Source of the DNA: Neckera pumila
Lineage: Eukaryota; Streptophyta; Bryopsida; Hypnales; Neckeraceae
Reading direction: 5' to 3'
Assembly (NCBI GenBank): GCA_963969595.1
Contig: OZ018417.1
Span: 18,168,501 to 18,232,500 of the forward strand
DNA: 64,000 bases
This document shows, piece by piece, positions 1 to 13,149 of this stretch. The notes beneath the pieces are model-generated. The model did no database searches. It worked only from the letters and a program-made list of their open reading frames with translations, and was not told the DNA's origin. The position numbers were made by a program, and so were the translations under genes. Position 1 is the first letter of the stretch. Every line of letters begins with the position of its first letter.

Positions 1-47
1 AGAGAGTCGTGACCTAAAATTTAGTCTCGAAATTCACATGTACTTAC

Positions 48-785
48 GCCCGCAAGGAAGTACCGAGAGAATGTGATGGCCACGATCGCCAAGCTTGCAT
101 TCTTGTTCACCCAGAACTTCGTCCAGAGATACGCAAACCCCCATGCATCCCCAAACGCCATCTGCATACCAATTCCGCCATAGCTCACAAACTCCACAAA
201 ATTGGCTGCAAAAGTAGGACTGTCCACTTCGTCAGAATTGCGAGCTTGGGATACCAGTTGGTGGCGGAAAGCAGCGAACCTTGAGAAATTCGACATTGCC
301 GCCTGCTTTGGGGATGGCTGCGCCGAGCTCTGCGTACAAAAGAGACGAGCAGAGTGCCAGGAACGAAGCTGCCACCCACGCCGTGAGACCCAACCCTACG
401 CTGCCGGTCGATTGCAGCACCACCCCTGGCGACGTGAAGATGCCGCTTCCGATGATTGTCCCCACCAGCAAACTACAAGAATTGCACCACAATTGGAGAA
501 ACTCAGTCTTGGATCCATACTATTCCGCCATTGTTTTCATTTAATTGGCAAATGTCCTGATCTCATTTCAATTTGCCAATTGCCAATTGAATGAATATTC
601 TGTTTTGAAACTGGAAATTTGAAATGGTTGGAAGCTTGAGGGAAAATTGTGTACCTGATTCCGTCAATGAGACTCAAGCTCCGACGAAGCCCCGGTTTTG
701 GATTCGACACCTCGTCAGCTTCCAAGTCTGGCTTTGGTGATTGATTGGGGATCAAAGACTCTAGCACTGAGGACGGATCCGCCAT
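48..785 (-). CDS. LAT/b(0,+)-like amino acid transporter, N-terminal part (runs off left edge)
   Basis: Predicted exons on the minus strand: 785-655, 472-280 and 161-48; the last ends at a GTAAGT donor, so the gene continues beyond the window. Exons 1 and 2 total 324 nt and exon 3 is 114 nt, so the phases close. The spliced protein has a hydrophilic N-terminus, then LRRSLSLIDGISLLVGTIIG, the GSGIF signature of APC-superfamily helix 1, a second hydrophobic helix, the YAELGAAIPKAGG loop and a third helix. The residue spacing matches animal SLC7 light-chain (LAT, b(0,+)AT) transporters, which exchange neutral amino acids across membranes. ATG at 785 is the first in-frame ATG; upstream codons lack one. 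The substrate is unknown. Only about 145 residues are visible, so integrity of the rest cannot be judged. Intron 2 uses a weak GTTCGC donor. Confidence 0.8.
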
Positions 786-2530
786 AGCTAACACGCAATT
801 GCAAAACACAGAGAGTGTAATGAACAAGCTAGCGACGGAACTCGACGGTTTCGAATTTCGACAGCAAAAAAGTGCAAAACATGGTTACATCGAAAACCTG
901 CAAACATGGTTTGTAGAAGCTATGCAAAACATCGTTACTTCAGAAGAACTTGATCGCAGCATAAATCCGTGTAACTGGTCGGACAATTAGCTAGCGATGG
1001 CGTGAAGAAGGAAGATCCGTCTGGCATCTTCAACTCTGGCCAGGACAAAATTTTGAGGAATTTTCTGGGCTAGTCAGGGGGTGAACGACATTCGAGGCCA
1101 ATCTAATTTACGATCTTTGACGCGACGATGGTCATTTCCACTTCAAAATGGCTAGTTTCAATGGAACAATAGAGGGGTCAGTCCTCCCTGGCCGTTTCAA
1201 AGCGCCCAAACTGTCATATTCTGATATCGAGATTAGTTGCGAACTAGAAATGAGAAGTGGGATAGATTTGAGATTCCAGAATCCAGACAGGTATCTGGAG
1301 AAGTGCACAATCTCTTGAAACTCGGCCAATGCGACGAATATGACGATAATTGTCAGGATTCCCAGTCGAAATTCACCCGGATATCATGTATGTGGTCATC
1401 TCACTTGGGATTGTCCCACCCCTGAATTAGTTCCCAATTCAGTTCATTCACGAGAGCACCGCACCAATAAAGTCCTCGTTAAAGCTCTTCCCTTTTTCTC
1501 ATACCTCTGACTGGCTTCCACTAAGACCATAGTTAAAGTTAACGAAGTTGGCGTGAGTGTAAGTTAATATTGCCCTCGATTGCTGAGCAAATGTGGGAGT
1601 GACGGAAAAAGCAACACAACTTTTAACATGAAGTGGTGGTGCGGAGCCATTTTCGCCGGCACAGGCTCGACAAGTCTGGTGGCGTTGCGAGACCGGTGGC
1701 TATGCTTTGAGGCTGGGCTACTTTTGCTAGACGATGTCCATGGATGAGAGCTCTGGAGATTCCGACGAAATGAAGGCGTAAGAATAGTATTCTGATAGTC
1801 GAAAATGGAGATCCAGTCAAGGGCGGAAGGAATAAGATTCTGTGCATGATTCATCCGGAAGCGACAAGGGCACTGAATGTTACTGTAACTACTACTAGTG
1901 TACCCTGTGCTGTTGCCACAGCCAAAATTAAAGTAAAAGCAATTTTCTACTTTTTTTATTCATTAAAACTTTGAAATTCAATAACTAATCACTATTCATC
2001 TTTATCTAGACAATGTACTAGAAATACATGTATTTCTAGTAAAATTTTGCTAGAAATTGCCTTAAAGATCATTACTTAAAACCTTATGTCTAGGACTACA
2101 CTCAAAAACTCACTTAAAACACCCCATTCTCTTGAAGTGTACTTTAAATATAGTTCCTACATTTTGACAATGAGCCGTCAAGCTCTCATCTTCAAATTAT
2201 CCCATACTCTTTGAGGATTCTTGATGGATAATGGATTTGATTATATAAGCAACCTCTCCACCCTTCATTCCTACGAATGTCAAACAAACCAATTGTTTCC
2301 TATTACCAACAAATTTTTTTGGATGGTAGTTTGTCAAATGACAAATTGGTAATTGATTCAATGGATTCTTTGGACATTGTTCTTTCTTTTCAAATTTGGC
2401 AATTAGGATTATCTTCCCTATAAGGCCAAAGGAAGTCATAGAGCAATCACCTCCTTGCCACCACTTCTTTGTATATTTTGTCAAATTTATTAGTCCAGAA
2501 AAAATGTCAAAGAAGTCCCCCAATGTGAAC
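786..2530. other. Upstream region of the transporter, no gene recognised
   Basis: The first few hundred bases are probably the promoter and 5' leader of the minus-strand transporter. I see no convincing coding exon or structural RNA on either strand. Sequence becomes AT-rich after about 1900. Confidence 0.4.
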
Positions 2531-2539
2531 CTAGGGCAA

Positions 2540-2824
2540 GAGGTTGCTCAAGTCCCTACCTAAGCCCTTTTGGGCATTGCAATGCAAATTTTGTTGTAGT
2601 GTAAATTACCCTGCCCATACTGCCTCCCGTCCATGAAAAACAGCATTTTCCCCCATAATTTCTATTAGGCACATCCAATTGTAAAAAAATTTGGTGGAGT
2701 GGAAAATATTCCTTGTCCCAAGATCCAAAAAAAATTCAAGAAATATAGTGAATTTTTCTATTTATAGTGAGTTGCCCACAATTGCTTGCTGCCAAAAAAG
2801 GTTATTTGGCCCTTTAGGGATTAA
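2540..2824. mobile_element. Right-end fragment of a TTAA-terminated element (subtype B)
   Basis: The segment ends CCCTTTAGGGA TTAA at 2811-2824. It carries the internal block also seen near 52480-52599 (a stretch about bursts of CCTTGTCCC and a GTTGCCCA motif). No matching left end is visible, so it is a truncated copy. The left limit is approximate. Confidence 0.5.
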
Positions 2825-3982
2825 TGCACCTCACTCTAAATATCCACTCTTGAATTAGAGATTCTTTATCTGTCAAATGTTCAACTTTATTAAATCTTTT
2901 GATATCATTAAATATATACATCTATGGTTTTAATTATTTAAATAGAAGATGAGTCACAACTTATTTCTCTAATTGGGTGGTGTAAGACTTTTCAAAAAAT
3001 GTTACACTTCTAGATGAAGAATCATCATAAAAAAGTGTTTAATTTTTTAATTAATCATTAGTATTATTGTATTTTTCTTTCTTTCTCATTTGATGAAATT
3101 ACAATTTTCTTGTAGAATTTTAGAATCATTTAGTATGAAATGGCAACATTTGTTGTTCCATGGATGCATTAATGAATGAGAATAGTTGAATAAATGTGAT
3201 AAATTTAGTTTGGTTTCATAACTTCCAGATTTCGGAAATAAGATAATAAAATAAGCAAAAGACTCCTATGGATCTTATAATATCTCATAATAAGAACAAA
3301 CTTTAAAATCATTAAATAAAAAAATTTTCATATTTTTTTTATATATTTTAATTTTATTTTTTGTTGTTATATACTTTTAGAATTCTATCCAAAAGTGTTC
3401 TTGTCATGTACAGTGCATACAAGAATTCAACGGTTGGAGAAAAAACATTAGATTCTATTTTCGAGGAAAATTTGAATGCTTAAAGAAATTGCGGTAGCCA
3501 GGCTTGCAGAGAGAATGGAGACGAGTTTTGGAAGACCGCCGTGACACTTTTGTATACAAGTCCAAATCCTTGATGATTGCCCATCTGCTTGCAAACACAA
3601 CTTCACATCAGAACCGTAAATCGACAAGCTCATGCACTTACTTGCGTCTCGTTTCTACAACAGACTCATATTAGATTCTTGCCTACAATAATAACACAAG
3701 CAATCTCTTGTACGACTTCAAATCTTGTGTAGAAACAATCCTGTATTTGTGCAAGAATTGAAGCTTTGCAAAGGTTGGATGACGGGGGCATTTATAACGA
3801 TTTTTAGATATTTTTTGTCGACATTGATAGCAGCAAAAGAGGTTTTATTGCACGAGCATAGTATGCCTGAGCTTGGTGCCAAAGGTGCCTGTGGGTACCA
3901 ATCTAGTACTCACACGAACGTTGAGCTCCAAGCTTTTGTATGTAGTTGGGTTCCAGAAAACCTCTTTTCTCATTAGATGTTT

Positions 3983-4235
3983 TTCAGCCCCTTTGAAGGG
4001 CTGCGAGTTCCCTGGGCTGCCAAGGTAGGGGGAACAACCTTGCAGCTACTGCGTGACGTGGCAACACGACTGCTGCGTCACAAAAAAAAATACCTTTATT
4101 TTTATTTTAGATTTTACAAAAAAAAAAATTAAAAAAATTAAAAAATTAAAAAAAATTCTGACAGCCAACGTTCTCCGATCTGCCAGAGGGACAGCGTCCA
4201 GGGAGCAGGCCTAAAACGGCCCTTTAGTCCCCCCG
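3983..4235. repeat. GC-richer dispersed repeat fragment
   Basis: This block contains AGCCCCTTTGAAGGGCT, a GACGTGGCA motif, an A/T homopolymer stretch and a right part near 4160-4230. Similar pieces occur at 33290-33400 (GCTGACGTGGCAC) and, more loosely, at 14225-14515, where a CAGCCC...GGGCTG palindrome recurs. It is probably a small mobile element; its exact ends are unclear. Confidence 0.35.
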
Positions 4236-4257
4236 AATCTCTTCTAATGCTTCTTCT

Positions 4258-4482
4258 ACTACACTAATGATGATATTTAGTGTTACCTACATTAATTGAT
4301 TTTAAAATGTTATAACTTTTTATTCTTGATGAATATTTTTACCAAGAGCATAGGTATTGATATCTTCTAGAGTTGCGGTTGTCACTACTTGTAGTTGGTA
4401 AAAATATTCATCAAGAGTAAAAATTTATGGCATTTTGAAAGCAAGTAGTGTGGGTAACACTAAATACCATCATTAGTGTAGT
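4258..4482. mobile_element. 225-bp foldback MITE
   Basis: The left end ACTACACTAATGATGATATT is the inverted complement, with a mismatch, of the right end (4452-4482). The similarity continues inward: 4318-4345 pairs with 4398-4425 around TTGATGAATATTTTTACCA. The whole element could fold into one long hairpin. It has no coding capacity and sits inside the aminotransferase pseudogene but is absent from the corresponding place in the intact gene, so it inserted after the duplication. Confidence 0.7.
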
Positions 4483-4592
4483 GTAATGAAAACAAAAAAG
4501 TATTGTTTCCAGTGGTTAGTAGCAAGTCATTTCATTACGTTGCTATGAAATTGATGTTATCTACTGTGCAATGGAATGGTTTTTCTTTCTCA

Positions 4593-4841
<249 letters not shown>

Positions 4842-5176
4842 TCAGACCTCATTTAAGCATAGTAAATCAACTTTTTTTAAAATAAGGTCAACTTAAAGAT
4901 TGTAGGAAATCAAGTTAAATCTCATCTCCGGAAATCTGTTTGTGATTTGGAGTCTTGAATAGAAAGTTATGGAGGTTTAAAGTTGAAGGAGTTGTGAAAA
5001 CAATTATTGCATTATTTTGACTTGACCATGAGCGGTTGAACTCTTTCATGTCTTAATGTACATATCCCACAGGTATTGTTGTACCTCCTACCTCCTACCT
5101 CCACACTTCTACAAAGCACTTGTAAAGACATGTAAGATTCAAATACAGAAAGTTACCACAAACTATGTGCCATATG

Positions 5177-5252
5177 TCCACGGCGTCTTTTGCTCTTTCT
5201 CATATAGGTTGACTTTTCAACCCGTATGAGAAAGAGTAAAGTACCCCGTGGA
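5177..5252. repeat. Imperfect hairpin inside pseudogene
   Basis: TCCACGG...CCGTGGA flank paired arms containing CTCTTTCTCATA and TATGAGAAAGAG around a short loop. A diverged relative lies at 9428-9487 in intron 2 of the intact gene, so the inverted repeat predates the duplication. A second inverted pair is built on AAATTGTATAAA and TTTATACAATTT at about 5284-5348. Confidence 0.5.
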
Positions 5253-5589
5253 AATGGGTCCCTACCTTTGTCAAGTTCGGATAATAAATTGTATAAATGA
5301 TATTCATTCTGATTCAGTTGAATTTGTTATCGTTTATACAATTTATTATCTGCGATCAAACAATTTCTGAGAACAATCGACTACCGTAGTTAGTTATGCC
5401 ACTTTCTTTGCCCAGTCCGGAAAACGAACATAAGTGCTCTGAAAGCTTCAGAGAAACAACAACAAATTGACAAAGTTACAGGAATCAAACTTGAAGCAAA
5501 AAGCTGAAAACATGTGAAGAACGCGAAACATGCTACATTTAAGTACTTTTGGACTTCCAAAGAGTCCAGAATTAATATCAAGAGATAAT

Positions 5590-5936
5590 CATTGAGAGAT
5601 TTTTGCAAAACATTGGGAGATCGATGGAAAACATCTAGAGATCTATACAAAACATCCAAAGATCTACACAAAAATATGGAGATCTCTAGATGTTATTATC
5701 TCGAAATTTTTGAAACTTTTGTTTAGAATTCAGTGAATAGTCCAAAAGTAATTAAATGTGGCATAAGCCAAAATCCAACTGTAGAATTTGGAGTGTTTAG
5801 CAACGTTTTTGGCAACATGCAACATTTTGAAACATGTTGGAGCAACATCTTGTTCTAAACAAGCAAATTTTGGAACACGCTCCACCAAATGTGTAATGAT
5901 TTTCATTAGACATGTTCCAAAACGTTGCTCACTTTA
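5590..5936. repeat. Short tandem and inverted repeats in pseudogene region
   Basis: 5596-5690 contains about four imperfect ~24-bp units built around AGATCT and AAAACATC. 5795-5936 contains repeated and inverted copies of AGCAACGTTTTGGAACATG-like sequence. There are no coding features; the apparent reading frames are repeat artefacts. Confidence 0.4.
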
Positions 5937-6530
5937 GACAACTTTTAAGGTACACCAACCCATTAAATCTGTTGGTAGACCACTTTCAATTCCATCACCC
6001 CACTTTGGTGTTAATTCCAGCCCACTATGGATCCAATTCCATCCAAAAGACATCTAAATCTATTCTTTTTATGACAAAATCAAAGAATCTTATGACAAAA
6101 TCAAAAAATTTATGACAACAAGAGGCAATGTGTCACTCCATTAATGGTGAATACTTAGTACTTGACTTGGCGGTTATGGATTGTTAATGAGACATTTATA
6201 ACTCTAGTCTACTGGCGGTTTTGTAATTTCAGGGCTGAACACTTCACAAATTCATAGATTATTAATTTTAATTGGAAAATTATAATTCTATTTGGGTTTG
6301 ATTCGTAAACAATGCGCACACCTCTGAAAAATACATGTCTCTCTTGGAGTTGGCCTCAACATATTTTAATTGCAAATCAGGGTGGTAATAGGCTAGTGTA
6401 CCTTAGTAGCAATGTTTGAATGTCAATTTTGGATCACATTTCAGGGTTATCAGAAATGATCAAACGTTGTTCCAAACGTGGTAGGACATCCAACCGTCCA
6501 CAAATTTTAAACATACAATGAAATTTGAAC

Positions 6531-7211
6531 TATCCAACAAAGGGCAATTGTGTCTTTTCATAATAGCTACAAACCTACTAGAATGCAAATTGAGAAAGGT
6601 CACAACTTTTTCTGCAAAACCTTAATTTTCTTGTTGTATCTAGGAGCCAACTCCATTAATATTCACCCTTTCCAATATTTTAAGATTTCAGTAGAACCCA
6701 TAGACTAAGAAACTAGTGTGAAGTCATATGTGATCATTCATTGGCATGTGTACAATACGATAGGCTTCGATTATATCTGCAAGAATCACTCCAGATGTTG
6801 CCTTACAGTAGAATGAAACCAGTCCAACGATAGTTGGGCATGGTGTAAGGAATTCTAATAAAGTTATGAAAACCAGTCCAACGACAATGGTGCATCAGAC
6901 TCTGTATACAGTAGGAAGAGGAGCTCAACAAGCAATTGAACATCCATCTCACACTCACCAGGAGACTGACATAAATCTGATCTCCAACAATAAGGAATTT
7001 CTTACGACAATGTTGACTTAAATCTGATCTCCAACAATAAGAAATTTCTATCGACAACGTTAATTGTCATGCACTGCAGCTGCAGACGAATTCAACAAAT
7101 ACTGAACACCTATCTGCCTCTTAGGATTCTAGGATTTAGGGTTTGAAGGTTAGGGTGTAGGATGTAGCCCCATGTGCACAGACCTCGATCTGGGCTGGTT
7201 CAAACAAGAGA
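6531..7211. other. Intergenic, 3' flank of the aminotransferase gene
   Basis: No gene is seen. 6822-7060 holds two copies of AAACCAGTCCAACGA and two copies of AAATCTGATCTCCAACAATA. A telomere-like ATTTAGGGTTTGAAGGTTAG lies near 7133. Confidence 0.4.
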
Positions 7212-10200
7212 TCAAGTCTCGGATTCAACTAGTTTGGCCAGGTGAGCAGCCAGGATGTCGAAATCTGAATTGCGCTTCAGCAATGACAAGCGTGTAAAAC
7301 GGTCACTGGAACCGGATGCGCTTCCTGGACGCCCGGTAACACCAGCAGACACCATCACCGCATTACAATCCACATCCTTCTCGTCATTGCAATGAATCCA
7401 TGCGTAGCCTGCAAAACAAAGATGCGGTGTCTCAAAAAAAAACAGACTTAATAATAATTTTCTTCATAATTATCACGTACATTATGGGAGGGTACCAAAA
7501 CTCTCCACTCAAAAAATAATATCCCCAAATAAGATGTCTTTCTTTCGCACATCATAGGTGTGTCCCTCGAGAGTGGCATATACTTAGTCAAACAAGAGCC
7601 ACAATTATTCAAACTCCAACAATTTCCATCCACTCCAAGCGGATTAAATAACCTAAACGAACCAGGAGGACTGGGAAGCCTATAGGACATAATACCAACC
7701 AAAGTTATCCTCTGAAGTCAAGAACGTCCAAGATTGTTCATTTTGGCACATCCGAGGATTCATATTTAACTGAGCGTTATGATTTATAACTAGCATCTTG
7801 CCCAAGATTAGACGACTTTCTAAAGCTGAACTCTTAGTAAGCATTCTCTTACTCGCTGAGGCTCTTCGCGATGTAGTTAATGGCAAGATAACTCGTTATC
7901 ACACAAACTTTAGTGAGCATTCTCCGATCCTACTCTCATAGGCACTTCGCTATTTACGGAATGGCAAGCTAGATAGCAAGTTATCACACAAACTCCAACT
8001 AAACATATGATGAAATCAGAAAGATGGATTCAGACTCCTGGGGATGTACTGTACAGCCGAAGACCTCGGAAGAACGCACAATGGACGAACACACCAATTG
8101 AAACTCAGGATTTGGTGAGCACGCACCTGGAGAAGGATCTGAAACCTGCTTAAAGAAATTGCAGTAGCCAGGCTTCATCTCCTGCAGAGAGTACCGAGAC
8201 GAGTTTTGAAAGATAGCTTCCAACCTGGCCCATCGAGACTTCAACACTTCATAACCGAAATGAAAAATTCCTTGCTTCCCCGGGTGGTTGCCTTTGGAGT
8301 AACTGTTTGTAATGGCGCGCATTAGCTGCGTGGCTCTCAGTTCGGCTTCATGCGACATCCCCAAAGTGTTCAACATCACATGCATTGACACTTTTGTATA
8401 CAAGTCCAAATCCTTGATGATTGCCCATCTGCTTTGAAGCACAACTTCACATCAGAACAGTAAATTGAAAAAGCTCATGTACTTACTTGCGTGCGTCTCG
8501 TTTCTGTAACGGACACATATTAGATTCTTGCCTAAAATGTACTGTACAGTCTAGTCATGAGAATTTTAGGGTCGAATTTGGATACACTCTATTATCCGCA
8601 TAATGAAACAAGCTCTGGTGTGTAGTTGGGTTCCAGAAAACCTCTCAGTTTAGACTACAAGTGTAATGAAAACTAAGAACATCCGGTTTCCAATGGTTAG
8701 TGGCAAGTCACCTCATTAGGTTGCTGTGAAATTTTGATGTTGTCTACTGTGCAATGCAATCAGGTTTTCTTTCTTAGAACATTCTTTTTTTCTTAAAAAC
8801 ATAGATTATAAGGCGAAGGTTGACATTACCCCACACGGCTCCCAGCGTGTCCGCTTACTTTGGACAAGGTGAAAAGCATAATATCCGAGTCTTGAGCCTT
8901 GGTAATTGGGGTGAGGTGAGGCCAATAGTAAGCATGGTCGTAGATCACAGGCCCACTAACATTTTCGGGCACTTCCTGTATTTGGCCGGTGGGATTGTTG
9001 GGAGATGCAATGAGCTCAATCTCTAGTCCCTCTGGGTTACCAGTAACACGACTAGGCTCTCCTGCAAAGGTGTAGAGAGGTGATTCAAAGTACTCGGTTT
9101 GCCCCTGGTATAGCTGCACACCCCCAAAAAATTGAATTTAAAAGAAATTTTGTCTTTTACTTAATCCAGACACCAGATACACCATCCTATTAGTGTTTTT
9201 GACACGAATTTAGCAAAGCCACACGTTTAGTGCATGTTCAACTATTATTGTATTGTGCTAATTTGCACATCAAAAATGGTGTGTAATGCGTGTAGTTGAA
9301 GACACACCGTAGATAACATGCTTGGCAACTCGTGGACGTTGGAATTGAAATCATGGGCAAGTTCTTTACAAAAAGATAGCATGGTACAGTACTACCGTAT
9401 TCCACAAAGGTAGGGAACCCATTTCCACGGGAGTCCTTTACTCCTTTTCCTGTAAGTTGAAAAGTCACCCATTCATAGCACGTGGCCTATAATCTTCGCT
9501 CATGATTGGGACCCAAATACTTCAATCTATTTTCGAGTTATTCATACGCAAATGACATGTATTTTAAAGGGTTGGAATCCTCGTGAAAATAGAGAAGATC
9601 CGCAAAAGGAGTTTCTGTTTTGAGTACTGTAAGCCACAGGATTGCGTTCTCTAGGCTAAGGATATCAAACAGAGGAGATCACAAGCACATATACCGGATG
9701 TCATTCTGATTCAGCCTCACACAATTTAAATTCCGCAGTTAAACCAATTTATGGATTACCGTAGTTCGTTATGCCACTCTCTTTGCCCAGTCCAGAAATG
9801 ACGTAAGTGCTCTGAAAGCTTCTGAGAAACAACAACAATTTGACAAATTTACAGGAAACTTGAAGCAACGTTGAATGTCAACTTTGGATCACATTTCCGA
9901 AACGTTCAAACTTTGCGCCAAACGTTGCTGCAGGGGTGAATTCAGCCGTCTGCAAATTTTCCGAAAACAGAGCAAACTTGGAGAAAAACTCACACTCACA
10001 CTCAAGCTTAACATTCTAGAGTCCAATCTGCCCCACACCCCACTCAAAACTTGGGTCACTTTTGATCTTGTTTGATACTCTCCAATATCCTCTGATGACA
10101 AACATATGCACCCCAGGAATCCAAACTGGTTCTCATTTGACAGCGTCATCCAAATGCAAACTAATGGAATGTGAGAAGAGCATGCAAGGGATCAATTGCT

Positions 10201-11478
10201 TACCCCCCAAAATGGAGTTTTGGCTACCACAGGCGAGACCCTGCCAGCGTCTTGGAGAGCCAGGCTGTGGACAACAGCATTGATGAGTTGCGCGGACCCT
10301 GTTCCCACCACAATATAGCGGTTCTCCGTGACCGCATTCCCAACGGTGGCATGCAAGCCCCGGATGGCTGCTATTAAAGCATCCGTGTAAAATCCTTGCG
10401 ACCCATCTTGGGCCAAGTAGCCCATGCGATACCACCCTGGAATCACCACCGCACCCAAGTCCGCATTCTCCCTCCAGTAGGGTTCGAACAAAAGCGGGTC
10501 GCCACTGCCACAACCCAAACACAAGAACCAAATGGTTAGTTGAATCCGTCACCTTTCCATTAATTTTTTTTTTAGAATCAGTTGGTGCCCAAACAGGCTC
10601 CATCCACCACAGGAAAGAACCTCTACGATGTGCAAGTCTCTCTCTATGCAAGTCTCTCTCTAGACTGTTTTTCCTTCCCTTCTCTTCCTATCTAATATTG
10701 TGAGGGACGACTGATCTCAACCCCAAACACAAGAATCACATGGTTAGTTGAATCCGTTGCCCCTACAAATTTTCCATATCTTTTCTAGAATCCACTGGTG
10801 TCTGAAAGGCTTTATGTGCAAAAGAAAGATCCACGCCGGGAAAGAACCTCTACAATAAGCAAGTCTCTCTATGCAAGTCTCTCTCTACATTGTTGTTTCT
10901 TGGCTTTTCTTCCTCCGTAACATTGTGAAGGACGATCGAGTGACCCCCATCCCCACCCTCAAATGTACATATCGGGTACACACTCTCAGATTGAACAAAC
11001 ACTGGGTGTCTCCGGAGCAACACCCCACCTGAACATATTCGTCACCTACAATTTTTTCTTACAATCAGTTGGTCCGTACGACAGTTTTCCTGTCTGAAAT
11101 AAAGAGGGTAAAACCCAACCTGTCAGCATCAGCAACACAGTCCACCACGGAGACAGAACAATCAGAACCGGTGAAGCAGGCGTTGCATTCGCAAGCAGGC
11201 GTGCCATCAGCGTTCAAAGCCAAAGAATCCACAAACACGTTGCCATGGCCCGAACACAAATTTGCTGCTGCCAGTTCTGCAGCCTGGATAGCGTCAGCCC
11301 ATTGTGGAGCCAACGGTTTCTCAACCACCATCCAGGAATTATAGCCATAGATGGATACAATCGTCGTGATGAGCGTCACGTTCAAAACGAGCGACGCCAA
11401 AAGCACGGCGGAAGGTTTCAAAGACTTGGAGCTTTGGTATGAAGGCAAAGGCAACAGCCGCGCCGACGCATCTTCCAT
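7212..11478 (-). CDS. TAR: Tryptophan aminotransferase-related (alliinase/TAA1 family) protein, complete
   Basis: Predicted exons: 11478-11120, 10504-10204, 9113-8830, 8428-8127 and 7408-7212. Phases close and encode 480 residues with a TGA stop. Domains: one membrane anchor at about residues 22-45; an alliinase EGF-like module at about 75-114 (CSGHG, then CECNACFTGSDC); then the PLP aminotransferase fold with SPNNPTG at 257-263, YDHAYYWPH at 278-286, the Schiff-base lysine in LFTLSKVSGHAGSR (K305) and the downstream arginine. Family knowledge: TAA1/TAR enzymes convert tryptophan to indole-3-pyruvate, the first step of auxin synthesis; TAR2-type members carry an N-terminal anchor and sit in the endomembrane system. 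Alliinase-type activity cannot be excluded by eye. A partial dead copy lies just downstream on the same strand. Confidence 0.93.
10512..11080. repeat. Tandem ~210-bp repeats in intron 1 of the aminotransferase gene
   Basis: 10512-10717 and 10721-10945 are diverged copies sharing CCCAAACACAAGAA, ATGGTTAGTTGAATCCGT, GGAAAGAACCTCTAC and CAAGTCTCTCTATGCAAGTC. A partial third start (CAATCAGTTGGT) lies at about 11041-11080. The first copy overlaps the intron side of the exon 2 acceptor. Confidence 0.6.
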
Positions 11479-12551
11479 GGCCACAAAGCCTTGCCGATGC
11501 CGACCAAGACGAAATCTTTATCCTGTTGCACACAGAAGCTGCTATCTTTATCCTGAGTTCTTACAAACACGTACCCACATCGATCAGCACCGTACCAGAA
11601 ACGAAACATCGACGAGAAAGACTGAAGAAACTGAGTAAACCTGAGAGCAGCGACCAGGCCGGCATGCACTAACCGCGCCCTGAGCTCAGGAACACTGGGA
11701 ACTTTGAAGACTTTATGCTGGGCTAACTCGTGAAGAGTTAGGCCCCCCTTTTGGCCCATTTTTGTACAAATCTGAGGTGGGGGGTGCGAAACTTTTGCTC
11801 CCCCTTTTGGCCCATTTTTGTACGCATTAGGCCTCAACTGACGCTAAAAGTGCGCGGAACTCAGGTTCCTGCGGTCTTCCGAACCTCAGCCCGAACCAGA
11901 GATGCACATTAGGCCCCCCTTTAGGTCCGGCATAAAGTGGCAGAAGTTCCCAGTGGAATTGCACATTTCAAGCCCAAGATCAGAAAATTGCAGAAATAGA
12001 ATCACACTGTTCTGTGCATAATTACCCTCCTTGATCTCTACGTTACTGCCGAGAATATTCTCAAAAACTCTCACTAACTAACTTCGTCTGCCTCCCCTGA
12101 TTTACTAACAAGGACAACGTCCCACGCCGCGCGGGCATTCATTCCAAACGCTTCTTCTTCTTTTAACACAAAATGAAAGAAAATTCATTGCGAACATAAA
12201 CAATACAAGAGAACATTCCCACCGACCCCTTCTTTCAATTCACGAATCACGTGCATTTCAACCATATGGGCAGGTCGTCAGGACTCTTTTATTTGAGATA
12301 ACAAAGAAAGCAGTTCTACAAAAGAAGAAAGCGGTTCTACAAAAGAAGAAAGCAGTTCTACAAAAGAAGAAAGCGAAATCGTGTAACTCAGAACTCCAGA
12401 AGTGGACCCCTGGTGAACTCCAGAAGAATCATCAGATCCGCCCACTTCAATTCCTAACCTCGCTGAAAACCAATACGAGGTATTCAGTTATGAAATCGAT
12501 CCACCAGACCGCACGATCATCATACAAGTGGGAAGTACCGTATATTAGTCA
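11479..12551. other. Upstream region of the aminotransferase gene
   Basis: This is the probable promoter and 5' leader. It has a direct repeat of CCCCTTTTGGCCCATTTTTG at about 11745 and 11801. 12303-12375 is a 21-bp tandem repeat (AAAGAAGAAAGCAGTTCTAC type, about 3.4 copies). No coding exon is evident. Confidence 0.45.
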
Positions 12552-12893
12552 GTGAGATCGCAGCGGCTCCGCCGTCTCTTGGCATGCTCTTACACTCACT
12601 GGCTAATGGCTATCAAAGGAATTTTATGGCAAACCTTGTTTTATGATACGTGGATCTGGGATTCAAACAAAAGAAATGGAAAAGGCTGGTCGTTTTCTGA
12701 TCGAGGATGCGTCAATCGAAGAGTCATCAGTTTGGTCAAGTCCCCATGCCACGGACAACACTTTGTACGTGTGGAGACTTCACTTCAAAAAGTCCCCACA
12801 TCAGAAGACTTCACATCGAAGTTTCCCAAATGGACTCTAGTGTGCGAGCCTAGAAATGGGAGCCTCCAATTCTTTGAGCTTAGGTGTAAGTAG
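12552..12893 (+). other. Unassigned open frame, probably not a gene
   Basis: A 113-codon frame starts from a non-ATG codon. It lacks recognisable motifs, and I see no splice context tying it to other exons. It is listed only because the stretch is less AT-rich than its surroundings. It ends at the tandem array at 12886. Confidence 0.15.
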
Positions 12894-13065
12894 GTACCCT
12901 ACAACCATTGAAGGTGCCTATAACACTCGTACCCTATAACCATGGAAGGTGCCTATAACACTTGTATCCTATAACCATGGAAGGTGCCTAACACTTGTAT
13001 TCTATATCATGGAAGGTGTCTATAACATATATATTCTATAACCATGGAAGGTGCCTATTGTAGGT
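12886..13065. repeat. ~35-bp tandem repeat, about five units
   Basis: Units read approximately TATAACCATGGAAGGTGCC, followed by a TATAACACTTGTA spacer, and grow more diverged to the right. It is a minisatellite with no evidence of coding. Confidence 0.75.
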
Positions 13066-13149
13066 GCCTAGGATCAGACACCAGCAACCCTTAGAATTTC
13101 TCCAGTACACTTGACATTAAAGTCCACAATGAAAAAGATTGGCACCCAC

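Noticed and set aside
10133..10651. 172-codon minus-strand frame overlapping exon 2 of the aminotransferase gene
   Set aside because: It is a shadow in another frame of the recognised exon, which matches the family and closes phase with its neighbours.
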